Counted from the first letter of the stretch, positions 10,097 to 21,853 are shown. The stretch is 64,000 nucleotides of DNA from Amorphoplanes digitatis (GCF_014205335.1 NZ_JACHNH010000001.1:1922001-1986000), one strand, 5' to 3'. Translations and numbers: made by a program. The notes: generated by a model not told the origin, from the letters alone.

Positions 10097-11160
10097 CCGA
10101 CGGCCCCGACGACCTGGTCTCCCCGTTCGCGGGCGACGAGGAGCTCGACGCGGAGGTGAGCGTCCGGCCACGCCGCCTGGCCGAGTTCATCGCGCAGCAC
10201 CGGGTGCGCGACCAGCTGGAGCTGCTGCTGCGTGGCGCGCAGGGCCGGGGCACGCCGCCCGATCACATCCTGCTGTCCGGCCCGCCCGGGCTGGGCAAGA
10301 CGACGCTCGCCAACATCGTGGCGGCGGAGCTCGGCACCGGGATCCGGACCACCAGCGGCCCGGTCATCGAGCGTTCCGGCGATCTCGCCGCGATCCTCAC
10401 CGGGCTCGCCGAGGGCGACGTGCTGTTCATCGACGAGATCCACCGCATCGCCAAGCCGGCCGAGGAGCTGCTCTACAGCGCGATGGAGGACTTCCGGGTC
10501 GACGTGATCGTCGGCAAGGGCCCCGGCGCCACCGCGATCCCGCTCGATGTCGAGCCGTTCACGCTGGTCGGCGCCACCACCCGGGCCGGGCTGCTCTCCG
10601 GGCCCATGCGCGACCGCTTCGGCTTCGTCGCGCACCTGGACTTCTACTCGCCGGCCGAGCTCGACGCGCTGCTGCACCGCTCCGCCCGCATCCTCGGCGT
10701 GCCGATCACGCCCGGCGGCGCCGCGGAGATCGCCGGCCGGTCGCGGGGCACGCCGCGCATCGCCAACCGGCTGCTGCGCCGGGTCCGCGACTACGCCGAG
10801 GTCCGCGGCGACGGCGTGGTCGACGAGGTCACCGCCAAGGCGGCGCTCACCGTCTACGACGTCGACCAGCTCGGGCTCGACCGGCTGGACCGGGCGGTGC
10901 TGCGGGCGCTCATCGACTCGTTCCGGGGCGGGCCGGTCGGCCTCTCCACGCTCGCGGTCGCGGTGGGGGAGCAGTCCGACACCGTCGAGGAGATGTGCGA
11001 GCCGTTCCTGGTCCGGGCCGGCCTGCTCGCGCGGACGCCGCGTGGCCGGGTCGCCACCGAGGCGGGCTGGCTGCACCTGGGCCGCAAGCCCCCCGAGGGC
11101 CGGGGCGTTCCGCCGAATCAGCCCGACCTCTTCGCCCGGGATGCGGAATCCCCTCCGTAA
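10093..11160 (+). CDS. ruvB: Holliday junction branch migration ATPase RuvB
   Basis: RuvB is the hexameric AAA+ motor that drives branch migration. The 355-residue product has Walker A GPPGLGKT (63-70), Walker B LFIDEIHR (Asp114), sensor 1 in GATTRAG, the [15 protein letters not shown] segment with sensor 2/arginine contacts, and the C-terminal winged-helix domain. It ends with a Pro/Gly-rich tail. The ATG overlaps the ruvA stop. It is the last gene of the ruv unit; 134 bp separate it from yajC. Confidence 0.97.
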   Translation: MTDGPDDLVSPFAGDEELDAEVSVRPRRLAEFIAQHRVRDQLELLLRGAQGRGTPPDHILLSGPPGLGKTTLANIVAAELGTGIRTTSGPVIERSGDLAAILTGLAEGDVLFIDEIHRIAKPAEELLYSAMEDFRVDVIVGKGPGATAIPLDVEPFTLVGATTRAGLLSGPMRDRFGFVAHLDFYSPAELDALLHRSARILGVPITPGGAAEIAGRSRGTPRIANRLLRRVRDYAEVRGDGVVDEVTAKAALTVYDVDQLGLDRLDRAVLRALIDSFRGGPVGLSTLAVAVGEQSDTVEEMCEPFLVRAGLLARTPRGRVATEAGWLHLGRKPPEGRGVPPNQPDLFARDAESPP

Positions 11161-11294
11161 TGTGAACGTGACGCGTGCCGCGTACGGAGTTCCCAGGTAG
11201 AGGGATTAGACTCCCCGCCGTTCGCACGGGATTGTGTATATCGCCCCGTCGTGTGCCCTGAGCCGCGCCGGAGGCCCCATGGAAGGTCGTCTTC

Positions 11295-11681
11295 GTGTTT
11301 ATCGCAGCTCAAGCGCAGGGCGGCGGCAGCTTCATGCCTCTGCTTCTGATCGTCCTGCTCTTCGGCGTCATGTACTTCATGATGATCCGTCCGCAGCAGA
11401 AGCGCCGCCGTGAGGCCCAGCAGATGCAGTCCGCGCTCGGCCCCGGCGACGACATCGTGACCATCGGCGGCCTGCACGCGACCGTCGTGTCCGTCGACGA
11501 CGACGTCATCACGGTGGAGATCTCTCCCGGTGTCAACGTCCGCTTCGCCCGCCCGGCCATCGCCCGGGTCGTGTCGTCTGCGTCCGACGTCGTGCCGGAG
11601 CCGGCCGACGACGAGCCCGAGACCGTCGAGGAGACCCCGATCGAGAGCCCGGTCGTCGAGACCCGCAAGTCCAAGGACTGA
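11295..11681 (+). CDS. yajC: Sec translocon accessory subunit YajC
   Basis: YajC is a small single-pass membrane protein found in the SecDF-YajC complex that assists protein export. The 128-residue product has an N-terminal helix (about residues 12-31, PLLLIVLLFGVMYFMMI), the family segment RPQQKRRREAQ directly after it, and a short cytosolic beta domain (GDDIVTIGGLHATV). The C-terminus is an acidic extension. The start is GTG at 11295; an ATG at 11279 is out of frame. secD and secF follow. Confidence 0.92.
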   Translation: MFIAAQAQGGGSFMPLLLIVLLFGVMYFMMIRPQQKRRREAQQMQSALGPGDDIVTIGGLHATVVSVDDDVITVEISPGVNVRFARPAIARVVSSASDVVPEPADDEPETVEETPIESPVVETRKSKD

Positions 11682-11693
11682 CGATCCGCCGTG

Positions 11694-11721
11694 CACGGCC
11701 CGCCGCTACGGGCGGGCCGTG
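11694..11721 (+). terminator. Hairpin between yajC and secD
   Basis: An 11-bp perfect stem (CACGGCCCGCC at 11694-11704 with 11711-11721) with a six-base loop lies 12 bases after the yajC stop. The remaining spacer to secD is about 175 bp, so secDF may have its own promoter and this hairpin may terminate or attenuate. Confidence 0.6.
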
Positions 11722-11896
11722 ACCACGGAAAACACAGCAGGCCGCGGGGCGGGGCAGCCGTGCGGCCCGTAGTTGTGAATAATCGTCGCCGGGCAAATCG
11801 GCCGGAAACTCGTTTCCGGTCCAAGACCGCCCGACCCACACAATCCCCAGCGCCGCGCGCTCCCGCCGGCCGAAAAGCACGAGGAGATCGACAGTC

Positions 11897-13822
11897 GTGG
11901 CACGACCACCACAGGGACAGATGCATCCCGGGCGGCAGCTCGCCGTGCTGGGTCTCCTCTTCGTCATCCTCTATTCGCTGGTCTTCTTCGGGCCGGGCGC
12001 GTCGGGCAGCTTCACCGACCGGCTGCACCCCAAGCTCGGGCTCGACCTCGTCGGCGGCACCCAGGCGACCTACGTCGCGTCGCTGATGAGCAACGGGCAG
12101 CCGCCGCCGCGCAGCAGCATGGAGGAGGCCCGCAAGATCATTGACCAGCGGGTCAACGCGCTCGGCGTCGCCGAGGCCGAGGTGGTCATCGAGGGCAACA
12201 CCAACATCGTGGTCTCCGTGGCCGGCGAGGCCGAGGACCAGCTGAAGAACGTCGGCCAGGCCGCGCAGATGCGCTTCCGCAAGGTGCTCAAGGCGACCGG
12301 CGACAACGCCGCCGTCGCGGTGGCCCCGCCGTCGGCCGCACCCAGCGCCAGCGCGAGCGCCGCGCCGAAGCCGAGCGGCAGCGTCGCGCCGAAGGCGAAC
12401 ACCAGCCCCGGCCCGAAGGTCACCGCGTCGCCGTCCGGCGGCCAGGGCGGCGGCGAGCTGGCGCCGAGTCCGAGCCCGAGCCCGAGCGCCAGCGCGTCCG
12501 CGCCGGCCCCGAAGCCGTCCGCCTCCGCGGCACCGGCTCCGGTCCCGGTCAACGAGAAGAAGAAGCAGCAGCGCGCCGCCATCGAGAAGAAGGTCGGCCC
12601 GGCGGCCTGGACGGCGGCCGAGAAGCTGACCGCGCCGGTCGACCTACAGACCGACCCGGCCGCCGGCCTGCCGTTCAAGGCGTTCAGCACGCTCACCGGC
12701 GAAGAGGTCAACGCGCTCACGCCGGAGATGCAGTTCAACGTGCCGACGATCAGCTGCGAGCAGCTCGACAAGCGGCCGAACGGCGCGATCGACGCGGTCG
12801 ACGAGCAGGTGGTCGCCTGCCAGAGCGGCGCCAAGATGTTCCTCGACGTCGCGAAGGTCGTCGGCACCGACATCGACAGCGCGACCCCGCAGCTTGACCA
12901 GCAGCAGGGCCAGTGGGTCGTCTCGCTCGACTTCACGTCCGAGGGCCAGGAGAAGTGGACCGCGCTGACCCGCGAGGCGTTCCAGCCGGCGGCGGACGAC
13001 CCCTGTCTCGCGGCGGCGCAGGCGCTGTCGACCGGCGCGACGCACTGCCTCGTGGCGGTCGTGCTCGACAAGGAGGTCATCTCGGCCCCCGAGATCCAGG
13101 GCGTGCTGACCGGCCAGTCGCAGATCACCGGCCAGTTCGACGCAGCGAGCGCCAAGGAGCTCGCCGACCAGATCACCTACGGCGCGCTGCCGGTCACCTT
13201 CGAGGCCGCCGCGACCAAGACGGTCTCGGCGACGCTGGGTAAGAAGCAGCTCGAGGCGGGCCTGCTCGCCGCCGCGATCGGCATGGGCCTGGTCGCGATC
13301 TACGCGTTCTTCTACTACCGCCTGCTGGGCTCGGTCATCTTCCTGAGCCTGCTCCTGTCCGGCCTGCTGACCTTCGGCGCCCTGGTGGTGCTGGGCCGGA
13401 CCACGGGCTTCACCCTGACCCTGGCGGGCATCGCCGGGTTCATCGTCTCGCTCGGCGTCGCGGCGGACTCGTTCGTCATCTACTTCGAGCGACTCAAGGA
13501 CGAGATCCACGAGGGGCGCAGCGCGCGCGCCGCCGTACCGCGGGCCTGGGTCCGCGCGCGGCGTACCATCATTTCCGCCAACACGATCACGATCATGGCC
13601 GCGGTGGTGCTCTACATCGTGTCGATCGGCGCGGTAAAGGGCTTCGCGTTCGCGCTGGGCCTGTCGACGATCCTCGACCTCGTCGTGGTGTTCCTGTTCC
13701 GGCATCCGATCATGACGATGTTCGCCAACACGAAGGCGTTCATGTCGCCGCGGGTCAGCGGTCTCGGCCGCGCCATGAAGCAGCAGCAGCAGCGTGTCTC
13801 GACCGATGTCAAGGAGGCCTGA
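11897..13822 (+). CDS. secD: Protein translocase subunit SecD
   Basis: SecD, with SecF, uses the proton gradient to complete Sec-dependent export. The 641-residue protein has an N-terminal helix (about 12-31), the PKLGLDLVGGTQ motif, a large extracytoplasmic domain, and five C-terminal helices (about 450-625) with the GVAADSFVIYFERLKDE segment conserved in RND-type SecD. An unusual Pro/Ala/Ser/Lys-rich stretch (about 138-220) interrupts the periplasmic domain, making it longer than enteric SecD; similar low-complexity inserts occur in actinobacterial SecD. GTG start with GAGGAG upstream. secF begins two bases after the stop. Confidence 0.95.
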   Translation: MARPPQGQMHPGRQLAVLGLLFVILYSLVFFGPGASGSFTDRLHPKLGLDLVGGTQATYVASLMSNGQPPPRSSMEEARKIIDQRVNALGVAEAEVVIEGNTNIVVSVAGEAEDQLKNVGQAAQMRFRKVLKATGDNAAVAVAPPSAAPSASASAAPKPSGSVAPKANTSPGPKVTASPSGGQGGGELAPSPSPSPSASASAPAPKPSASAAPAPVPVNEKKKQQRAAIEKKVGPAAWTAAEKLTAPVDLQTDPAAGLPFKAFSTLTGEEVNALTPEMQFNVPTISCEQLDKRPNGAIDAVDEQVVACQSGAKMFLDVAKVVGTDIDSATPQLDQQQGQWVVSLDFTSEGQEKWTALTREAFQPAADDPCLAAAQALSTGATHCLVAVVLDKEVISAPEIQGVLTGQSQITGQFDAASAKELADQITYGALPVTFEAAATKTVSATLGKKQLEAGLLAAAIGMGLVAIYAFFYYRLLGSVIFLSLLLSGLLTFGALVVLGRTTGFTLTLAGIAGFIVSLGVAADSFVIYFERLKDEIHEGRSARAAVPRAWVRARRTIISANTITIMAAVVLYIVSIGAVKGFAFALGLSTILDLVVVFLFRHPIMTMFANTKAFMSPRVSGLGRAMKQQQQRVSTDVKEA

Positions 13823-13823
13823 C

Positions 13824-14993
13824 ATGGCCAGCAAGGGTCTTGCCGAACGCCTTTACCTCGGCGAGGCGAACCTGAACATCGTCGGTCGCCGCAAGATGTG
13901 GTTCGGGATCTTCGCCGGGCTGCTGATCGTCGCCCTCGGCAGCTTCGTCCTCCGCGGTTTCGACCTCGGCATCGAGTTCGCCGGTGGCACGCAGTTCGCG
14001 ATCCCGGCTTCCACGGGCACCCAGGCCGAGGCGCAGAGCGCGATGGCCCGGGCGGTCGAGACCGCCGGTGTCGCCGAGGAGGCGAACGTCGGGCCGGTGC
14101 AGCAGGTCGGCAAGGGCGCCGACGCCGTCTACACCATCCGCACGGCCGCGCTGAGCCAGGAGAAGTCGACGGAGATCAAGAACTCCGTCGCCGCCGACCT
14201 GAAGGTGTCGCCGGACGACATCAGCGACGACCGGGTCTCCGCGGCCTGGGGCACCCAGGTCACCCAGCAGGCGCTGCTCGGCCTGGGCATCTTCCTGGTG
14301 CTGGTGCTCGGCTACCTGGTGGTGCGCTTCGAGTGGCGGATGGCGGTCGCGGCGGTGATGTCGCTGCTGATCGACCTGGTGCTGACGGCCGGCGTGTACT
14401 CGCTCGTCGGCTTCGAGGTGACGCCGTCGACCGTGATCGGCTTCCTGACCATTCTCGGCTTCTCGCTCTACGACGTGGTCGTGGTGTTCGACAAGGTTCA
14501 GGAGAACACCCGCGGGATCACCGGCGGCACCGCTCAGACGTACGCCGAGGCCACCAACCTGGCGGTCAACCAGACGCTGATGCGCTCGATCAACACCGGC
14601 CTTGTCGCGCTCCTGCCGGTCGGCGGGCTGCTCTTCATCGGCGCCGGCCTGCTCGGCGCCGGCTCGCTGAAGGACCTCGGCCTGGTGCTCTTCGTCGGCA
14701 TGGGTCTCGGCGTCATCTCCTCGATCCTGTTCGCGGCGCCGATGCTGGTGGCGCTCAAGAACCAGGAGCCCCGGATCAAGTCGCACAACGCCCGGGTCCT
14801 GGCCCGGCGTTCCGCGGCCCGCTCCGGCGACGTGGCCCGCGGCGAGCGGCCCCGCTCCGGCAAGTCCGACGCCGAGGAGGCGCCGGCGCTGGCCGGTTCC
14901 ACGCCGAGGCCCGGCGCGCGGCCGGCCGCCAAGCGCGGCGGCACCCGCGGCGGCGCCGGCAACCGCCCCAGCGGCGGCCAGAAGCGCCGCTGA
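13824..14993 (+). CDS. secF: Protein translocase subunit SecF
   Basis: SecF is the partner of SecD in the proton-driven export motor. The 389-residue protein has one N-terminal helix (about 25-45), the FDLGIEFAGGTQF motif, a smaller extracytoplasmic domain, and five helices between about 150 and 315, including GFSLYDVVVVFDKVQEN. The C-terminal 70 residues form a basic Arg/Lys/Gly/Pro-rich cytosolic tail. The ATG at 13824 has AAGGAGG upstream; an in-frame ATG at 13794 lies inside secD and lacks a ribosome binding site. Confidence 0.95.
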   Translation: MASKGLAERLYLGEANLNIVGRRKMWFGIFAGLLIVALGSFVLRGFDLGIEFAGGTQFAIPASTGTQAEAQSAMARAVETAGVAEEANVGPVQQVGKGADAVYTIRTAALSQEKSTEIKNSVAADLKVSPDDISDDRVSAAWGTQVTQQALLGLGIFLVLVLGYLVVRFEWRMAVAAVMSLLIDLVLTAGVYSLVGFEVTPSTVIGFLTILGFSLYDVVVVFDKVQENTRGITGGTAQTYAEATNLAVNQTLMRSINTGLVALLPVGGLLFIGAGLLGAGSLKDLGLVLFVGMGLGVISSILFAAPMLVALKNQEPRIKSHNARVLARRSAARSGDVARGERPRSGKSDAEEAPALAGSTPRPGARPAAKRGGTRGGAGNRPSGGQKRR

Positions 14994-14998
14994 AGCTT

Positions 14999-15056
14999 GG
15001 GCCTGTTTCGGAAAGGTGGGCGGGCCGCGGCGCTCGCCCCTTTCCGAGACAGGCCC
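14999..15056 (+). terminator. Long hairpin terminator after secF
   Basis: GGGCCTGTTTCGGAAAGG (14999-15016) pairs with CCTTTCCGAGACAGGCCC (15039-15056) with a single mismatch, around a GC-rich loop that can itself fold. It lies between secF and the convergent GGDEF gene and can serve both. Confidence 0.8.
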
Positions 15057-15124
15057 TGAGCTTGTGCTTTACCTCCGGGGCCGGCCAAGCGCTGTGTGCC
15101 GCGTGATCATGCTGGGCTGGGTGT

Positions 15125-16741
15125 TCAGGTGATGTCGCGGTCGCGGTAGGCGCGGGGGAGTTTGTCGCGGGGGGTGCCGGTGACGACGCGGTTGCGTCCC
15201 TGGTGTTTGGCGGCGTAGAGGTTGCGGTCGGCGCTGGCGAGGGTGGCGGTCTGGCCGGAGGGCGTGGTTTCGCTGGTGGCGCCGGCGCCGATGCTGATGG
15301 TGACGGGCAGGCCGCCGGCGGTGTCGTGCCAGTCGTAGGCGCTGACGGCGTGCCGTATGCGGTTGAGGACGGCGGTCGCGGCGGCCAGGGCGGTGGCGGG
15401 AAGCACGAGGAGGAATTCTTCGCCGCCGAGGCGGGCGGTGAAGCCGTGAGGGACTTCGGCGGCGAGTTCGGTATCGAGGATCTTTGCGACCTGGATGAGG
15501 ACCTGGTCGCCGGCATCGTGGGAGAGCGTGTCGTTGATGCGTTTGAAGTGGTCGATGTCGGCGATGGCCAGGGTCAGGCCGGGGTCGCTGGTGATGAGGG
15601 CGGGCAGTTCCTCGTCGGCGTAGCGGCGGTTGTGCAGGCCGGTGAGGGGGTCGCGGCGGGCCTGCTCGCGGAACTGTTCGGCTTGCTGGCGGGCTTCGGT
15701 GGTTTCGAACATGGCCTGGCGCGCCTGGGCCTGGGCTTCGCGTTCTCGTGAGCTGAGGTTGTCGCGGGCGGCGATGAATGCTTTCAGCTGGGTGAATGCC
15801 GCGTGGTGGTCGCCGCAGGCGGCGTGCAGTTCGGCCTGTTCCCCGTGTACCTGGGCCAGGAGTTCGTGCAGGTCGAGTTCCGCGCACAGTTCGCGGCAGG
15901 CGTCGAGGTGCTGCTGAGCCTGGACGAGGTCGCCGAGCCCACGCCGGGCGCGGGCCAGGGTGAGCCGGTAGTAGGCCAGATCATCGGCGTGGTTGATGTG
16001 CCCGGCGTCGTGCCGGGCGATGCAGGCCAGCGTCGTCTGCTCGGCTTCGGCGTATTCGCCGTTGGCGGCCTGGATCTCCCCGATCGTGTGCAGCCCCGAG
16101 GGAGCGAGTTCGACTCCGTGCCTGTCGGCGGCCGTCATCATCTGGCCGGCGACCTCACGGGCCTGGGCGATGTCGCCGCAGATGTAGGCGTAGTAGGCCC
16201 AGTTGTTGAGCACGCCGTTGGTCAGCAGGTCCCACCGCTGTGCTTTCCGGGCCAGCTCCTCGGCCTGCTGGTATTGCAGCCCCGCAGAGTCCATCGCGCT
16301 GGTCGCGGCCAGCGCGTCACCGAGCCGGGTGCGAGCCGCGATCTGCTGGGGGGCGGTGGCGGTCTCGTCGAGCAGTTCGACCGCGCTCAGCGCGTGCTCC
16401 AGTTTTCGGGCCGCGTCGCCGCTCAGCTCGTGGATGTTCGCGAACAGCATGTGGGCGCGGGCCTCCAGCTGGCGCTCGCCGTGCTGGGCGGCCCACTGCA
16501 GGATGTCGGAGACCTCCCGGGCAACCCCGGTGATCTCGCCGATCCGCATACTCAAGCGGGCATGCTGAAGGCGGGCGCGCATGACCAGGCCCTCATCGCC
16601 CATCGCCATTGCCTGCCGCAGCAGCCCGGCCACGGCGGCCAGCCCGGCCACGGCGTCGGTGACAATCTGCTCGTCGATCGCCAGCAGGGCGGCCGACAAC
16701 GCCTCGGCACCCATTGCGCCACTGTCCGCGCTGCACTCCAC
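15125..16741 (-). CDS. TPR-like sensor with C-terminal GGDEF diguanylate cyclase domain
   Basis: The 538-residue cytosolic protein has a helical N-terminal two-thirds (about 1-340) with tetratricopeptide-like repeats, a short coiled coil (about 335-370), and a GGDEF domain from DPLTGLHNRRYADEE to the end. The signature is GGEEF, a catalytically competent variant, so c-di-GMP synthesis is expected. The inhibitory I-site (RxxD five residues before the signature) is absent; the sequence there is VPHG. No signal peptide or membrane helix is seen. The GTG at 16741 follows GGAGGGG; an ATG at 16714 is the alternative. It interrupts the usual secF-apt adjacency, which suggests insertion. Confidence 0.88.
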   Translation of the reverse strand: MECSADSGAMGAEALSAALLAIDEQIVTDAVAGLAAVAGLLRQAMAMGDEGLVMRARLQHARLSMRIGEITGVAREVSDILQWAAQHGERQLEARAHMLFANIHELSGDAARKLEHALSAVELLDETATAPQQIAARTRLGDALAATSAMDSAGLQYQQAEELARKAQRWDLLTNGVLNNWAYYAYICGDIAQAREVAGQMMTAADRHGVELAPSGLHTIGEIQAANGEYAEAEQTTLACIARHDAGHINHADDLAYYRLTLARARRGLGDLVQAQQHLDACRELCAELDLHELLAQVHGEQAELHAACGDHHAAFTQLKAFIAARDNLSSREREAQAQARQAMFETTEARQQAEQFREQARRDPLTGLHNRRYADEELPALITSDPGLTLAIADIDHFKRINDTLSHDAGDQVLIQVAKILDTELAAEVPHGFTARLGGEEFLLVLPATALAAATAVLNRIRHAVSAYDWHDTAGGLPVTISIGAGATSETTPSGQTATLASADRNLYAAKHQGRNRVVTGTPRDKLPRAYRDRDIT

Positions 16742-16861
16742 GGCCCCTCCAGGTCCGGTCCTCCACTGGATCGCAATCGGCTCCGGGCATCGACAACTGA
16801 GGTAACAGTGGCGATTTCAGCGCCCGCCCCCACCTACGCGGTCGCGGGCCGTCGGCCTGTC

Positions 16862-16867
16862 TAGGCT
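16862..16867 (+). promoter_or_regulatory. -10 box of a probable leaderless apt transcript
   Basis: TAGGCT lies seven bases before the apt GTG, so initiation would fall at or next to the start codon. No Shine-Dalgarno sequence is present. Both facts fit a leaderless message, common in actinobacteria. Confidence 0.5.
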
Positions 16868-16874
16868 GTGGCGC

Positions 16875-17435
16875 GTGACTGAGACTCAAGAGGTGCGCGG
16901 CGACAGCGGCCCGGAGGCCGCCGCTCTCGTGGCGAGCCGGGTGGTGGACGTGCCCGACTTCCCCAAGCCCGGCATCCTGTTCAAGGACCTGATGCCGCTC
17001 TTCTCCGACGGGGAGGTCTTCCGGCAGGTCATCGACGAGATCGTCGCCTACCACGGCCCGGACTCGTTCGACGTTGTCGCGGGCGTCGAGGCGCGTGGCT
17101 TCGTGGTCGCCGCGGCGATCGCGTACGCGACCGGCAAGGGCGTCGTGCCGGTGCGCAAGGCCGGCAAGCTGCCCCGCAGGACCCACTCCGTCTCGTACGC
17201 CCTGGAGTACGGCGAGGCGACCCTCGAGGTGCACGAGGACGCGTTCGCGGCCGGTGAGCGGGTGCTGGTGGTGGACGACGTGCTGGCAACCGGCGGCACG
17301 GCCCTCGCGGCCCTGGAACTGGTCGAGCGGGCCGGTGGCGCCGTCGCGGGCTTCACGGTCCTGATGGAGCTGAGCTTCCTGGACGGGCGCGCGCGCCTGG
17401 CACCGCGTACGGTCCATGCGCTATTGACCGTTTGA
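16875..17435 (+). CDS. apt: Adenine phosphoribosyltransferase
   Basis: Apt salvages adenine by transferring the phosphoribosyl group of PRPP to give AMP. The 186-residue product has the VDVPDFPKPGILFKD start typical of Apt, the GVEARGF loop, and the PRPP-binding motif VLVVDDVLATGGTA. The GTG start at 16875 is supported by the VTET reading and the -10 box just upstream. Adjacent to the (p)ppGpp enzyme gene, an arrangement conserved in actinobacteria. Confidence 0.95.
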   Translation: MTETQEVRGDSGPEAAALVASRVVDVPDFPKPGILFKDLMPLFSDGEVFRQVIDEIVAYHGPDSFDVVAGVEARGFVVAAAIAYATGKGVVPVRKAGKLPRRTHSVSYALEYGEATLEVHEDAFAAGERVLVVDDVLATGGTALAALELVERAGGAVAGFTVLMELSFLDGRARLAPRTVHALLTV

Positions 17436-17505
17436 TGCTTTTACGCCCCTTACGGCGGCACTCTTTCGGAGGTTCGGGCCGGGCCAAGCGGGTAGTGGGG
17501 GCGGG

Positions 17506-17511
17506 TAGGAT
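17506..17511 (+). promoter_or_regulatory. Candidate -10 box for the rel gene
   Basis: TAGGAT fits TAnnnT and lies 57 bases before the proposed GTG start. A -35 element is not obvious. Confidence 0.3.
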
Positions 17512-17567
17512 GGCGTTTTCAACCAGGTGAGGACCCAGCGGTCCCAGGCGATGGTGTGAGGAGGCCG

Positions 17568-20003
<2,436 letters not shown>

Positions 20004-20017
20004 CACGGGAAAAGCGA

Positions 20018-20053
20018 AGGAGGGGGCGGGCCGAATTCGGCCCGCCCCCTCCT
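20018..20053. terminator. Bidirectional hairpin terminator between rel and the cyclophilin genes
   Basis: A 16-bp perfect stem (20018-20033 with 20038-20053) surrounds an AATT loop. It lies 14 bases after the rel stop and 14 bases before the end of the convergent peptidyl-prolyl isomerase gene, so it can serve both strands. Confidence 0.85.
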
Positions 20054-20066
20054 CATGTTCGCGTGA

Positions 20067-20897
20067 TCAGGCTCCGGCCATCGTCAGCTGCTTGATGACG
20101 ATCTCCTTCTTGGGGTGGCCGTCGCCCTGCCCGTTGGAGTTGTCGCTGCCCGCCTTGGCAACCGCCTCGACGACGTCCATGCCCTTGGTGACCGTGCCGA
20201 GGACGGTGTAGTCGGGCGACAGCTCGGTGTCCTCGTAGACGATGAAGAACTGGCTGCCCGTGCTGCTCGGCGCGCTGGTCTTCGCCATCGCGATCGTGCC
20301 CTTCGGGTACGGCGGCTTGGCGTTTACCGGCAGGTTCTCCTCCGCGTAGCGGAAGCTGGGGCCGCCGGAGCCGTCGCTCTCGCGCCAGCCCTTGCCCGTC
20401 GCGGTCGGGTCGCCGCACTGGAGCACCTTGATGCCCTCGGTGGTGAGGCGGTGGCACTTGGTGTCGTTCCAGAACTGCTTGCTCGCCAGGTGGGTGAAGG
20501 CGCCCGCGGTGCAGGGTGCCTTGGACTGGTCGACGTCGGCGACGATCGTGCCGAGGTTGGTGTCCATGGTCAGCGTGGCCTTGCCGACGTTCGGCACGTT
20601 CGGCGGGGGAGTGCCGACGTCCTTGACCTTGGCCCCGCTGCTGCCGTCCTCCGGGATCCAGGTGCACGCGACGGTGCCGGCGGGGGGTGCCGCGGCGGTG
20701 TTGGTGTCCTTCTTGTCATCGTCGCCGAGCACGTTGATGATCCAGAAGGCCGCGCCGGCGATCACGAGGACCCCCAGAGTCGAGCCGATAATGGCCTGAC
20801 GCTGCCGGCGCTTGCGCGCTGAGGCCGCGCGCTCGGCCATCTCCTTCTCCAGCCGGGCCCGCGCCGCCGCGCGCTGCCGGTCCTTGATCGACGACAC
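20067..20897 (-). CDS. Membrane-anchored cyclophilin-type peptidyl-prolyl cis-trans isomerase
   Basis: The 276-residue protein has a basic N-terminus, one membrane helix (about 38-57), a Thr/Ala/Pro linker, and an extracytoplasmic cyclophilin domain from about residue 100. It keeps the catalytic Arg (KCHRLTTEG), the CGDPTATGKG loop and SSTGSQFFIVYED, so isomerase activity is plausible. The GTG at 20897 has AGGAGG at proper distance; the open frame continues upstream without a ribosome binding site. A paralog is encoded 65 bases upstream on the same strand, so the two probably share a transcript and arose by tandem duplication. Confidence 0.88.
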   Translation of the reverse strand: MSSIKDRQRAAARARLEKEMAERAASARKRRQRQAIIGSTLGVLVIAGAAFWIINVLGDDDKKDTNTAAAPPAGTVACTWIPEDGSSGAKVKDVGTPPPNVPNVGKATLTMDTNLGTIVADVDQSKAPCTAGAFTHLASKQFWNDTKCHRLTTEGIKVLQCGDPTATGKGWRESDGSGGPSFRYAEENLPVNAKPPYPKGTIAMAKTSAPSSTGSQFFIVYEDTELSPDYTVLGTVTKGMDVVEAVAKAGSDNSNGQGDGHPKKEIVIKQLTMAGA

Positions 20898-20962
20898 GGT
20901 GTTCCTCCTGTATGCCTCGGTGCGGTGAGGGGTTATGTCGGGACGGGTCTGATCCGTGGAAA

Positions 20963-21853
20963 TCAGGACTGGCGGGACGCCGAGGGGGCGGCCGACGGGA
21001 CGACGGCGGGCTCGGCACTGGGCTCGCCGACGGTGATGCTCTGAACTGCGATCTTGTCCTTCGGGGTGACCTTGTCGCCCGCGGTGTTCGCCACGGTGGG
21101 GATCTTGCCGAGCTTGGTGACGGTCGCCATGCCCCCGGTGACCGTTCCGACGATCGGGTACTGCGGCTCCGTCTTCGGGGTGAAGTCCTTGTAGAAGATC
21201 AGGAACTGGCTGCCGTTGGAGCCGGGCGGATTGCCGATCATCGCCACGGTGCCCTTGGGGTAGAGCGGCGCGGCCGGCTTCGCGGCGGCGGCGCCCGCGG
21301 AGGCGCTCGGCTCGGGCGCGGGAGCCACCGGCATGTTCTCGCTGTAGACCGAGTACGACGGGCCGCCCTGACCCGTGCCGCTGGGGTCGCCGCAGCGGAT
21401 CGCGCCCTCGGCGGTGATCTCGTGGCAGGTCGTGTTGTCGAAGAACTGCTTCGACGCCAGGTGGGTCAGGCTCGCGGCGCTGCACGGCGCGTTCGCCAGG
21501 TCCAGGCTGACCACGATCGGCTCGCCCTTGTCCGTGGTGATCGTCATCGGCCGGGTGCCGGTGATCGGGATGCCGGTGGTCGGCGGCTGGCCCACGTCCT
21601 TGAGCTCCGGGTTCGCCGTGGTGTTCTGCGGGGTCCACAGGCACTGCTCGGCGGCGCTGGTGTCGGCGGGCTCGTCGTCGTCGAAGGCACCGCCCAGCCA
21701 CGCCACGCCACCCACGATCAACAGGAGCGCCAGGGCGGCACCGAGCCCGGCCTGGATCTGCCGGCGCCGGCGCTGCTTACCCGCCCGGCGTGCAAGCTGC
21801 CGGTCGAGCTTCTCGCGCGCCAGTTTCCGCGCCCTGTCCTTGCTGGAAGCCAC
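20963..21853 (-). CDS. Membrane-anchored cyclophilin-like protein with altered active site
   Basis: This 296-residue paralog of the next gene has the same layout: a basic start, one helix (about 35-55), a linker, and a cyclophilin domain. Where the neighbour has CHR with the catalytic arginine, this protein reads CHEITAEG, so the arginine is replaced by glutamate. The CGDPSGTGQG loop and NGSQFLIFYKD remain. A Pro/Ala/Ser insert (near 190-210) and a low-complexity C-terminal tail are extra. It may be a weak isomerase or a substrate-binding chaperone; this is inference. The GTG at 21853 is preceded by GGAAGGGG. Confidence 0.85.
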   Translation of the reverse strand: MASSKDRARKLAREKLDRQLARRAGKQRRRRQIQAGLGAALALLLIVGGVAWLGGAFDDDEPADTSAAEQCLWTPQNTTANPELKDVGQPPTTGIPITGTRPMTITTDKGEPIVVSLDLANAPCSAASLTHLASKQFFDNTTCHEITAEGAIRCGDPSGTGQGGPSYSVYSENMPVAPAPEPSASAGAAAAKPAAPLYPKGTVAMIGNPPGSNGSQFLIFYKDFTPKTEPQYPIVGTVTGGMATVTKLGKIPTVANTAGDKVTPKDKIAVQSITVGEPSAEPAVVPSAAPSASRQS

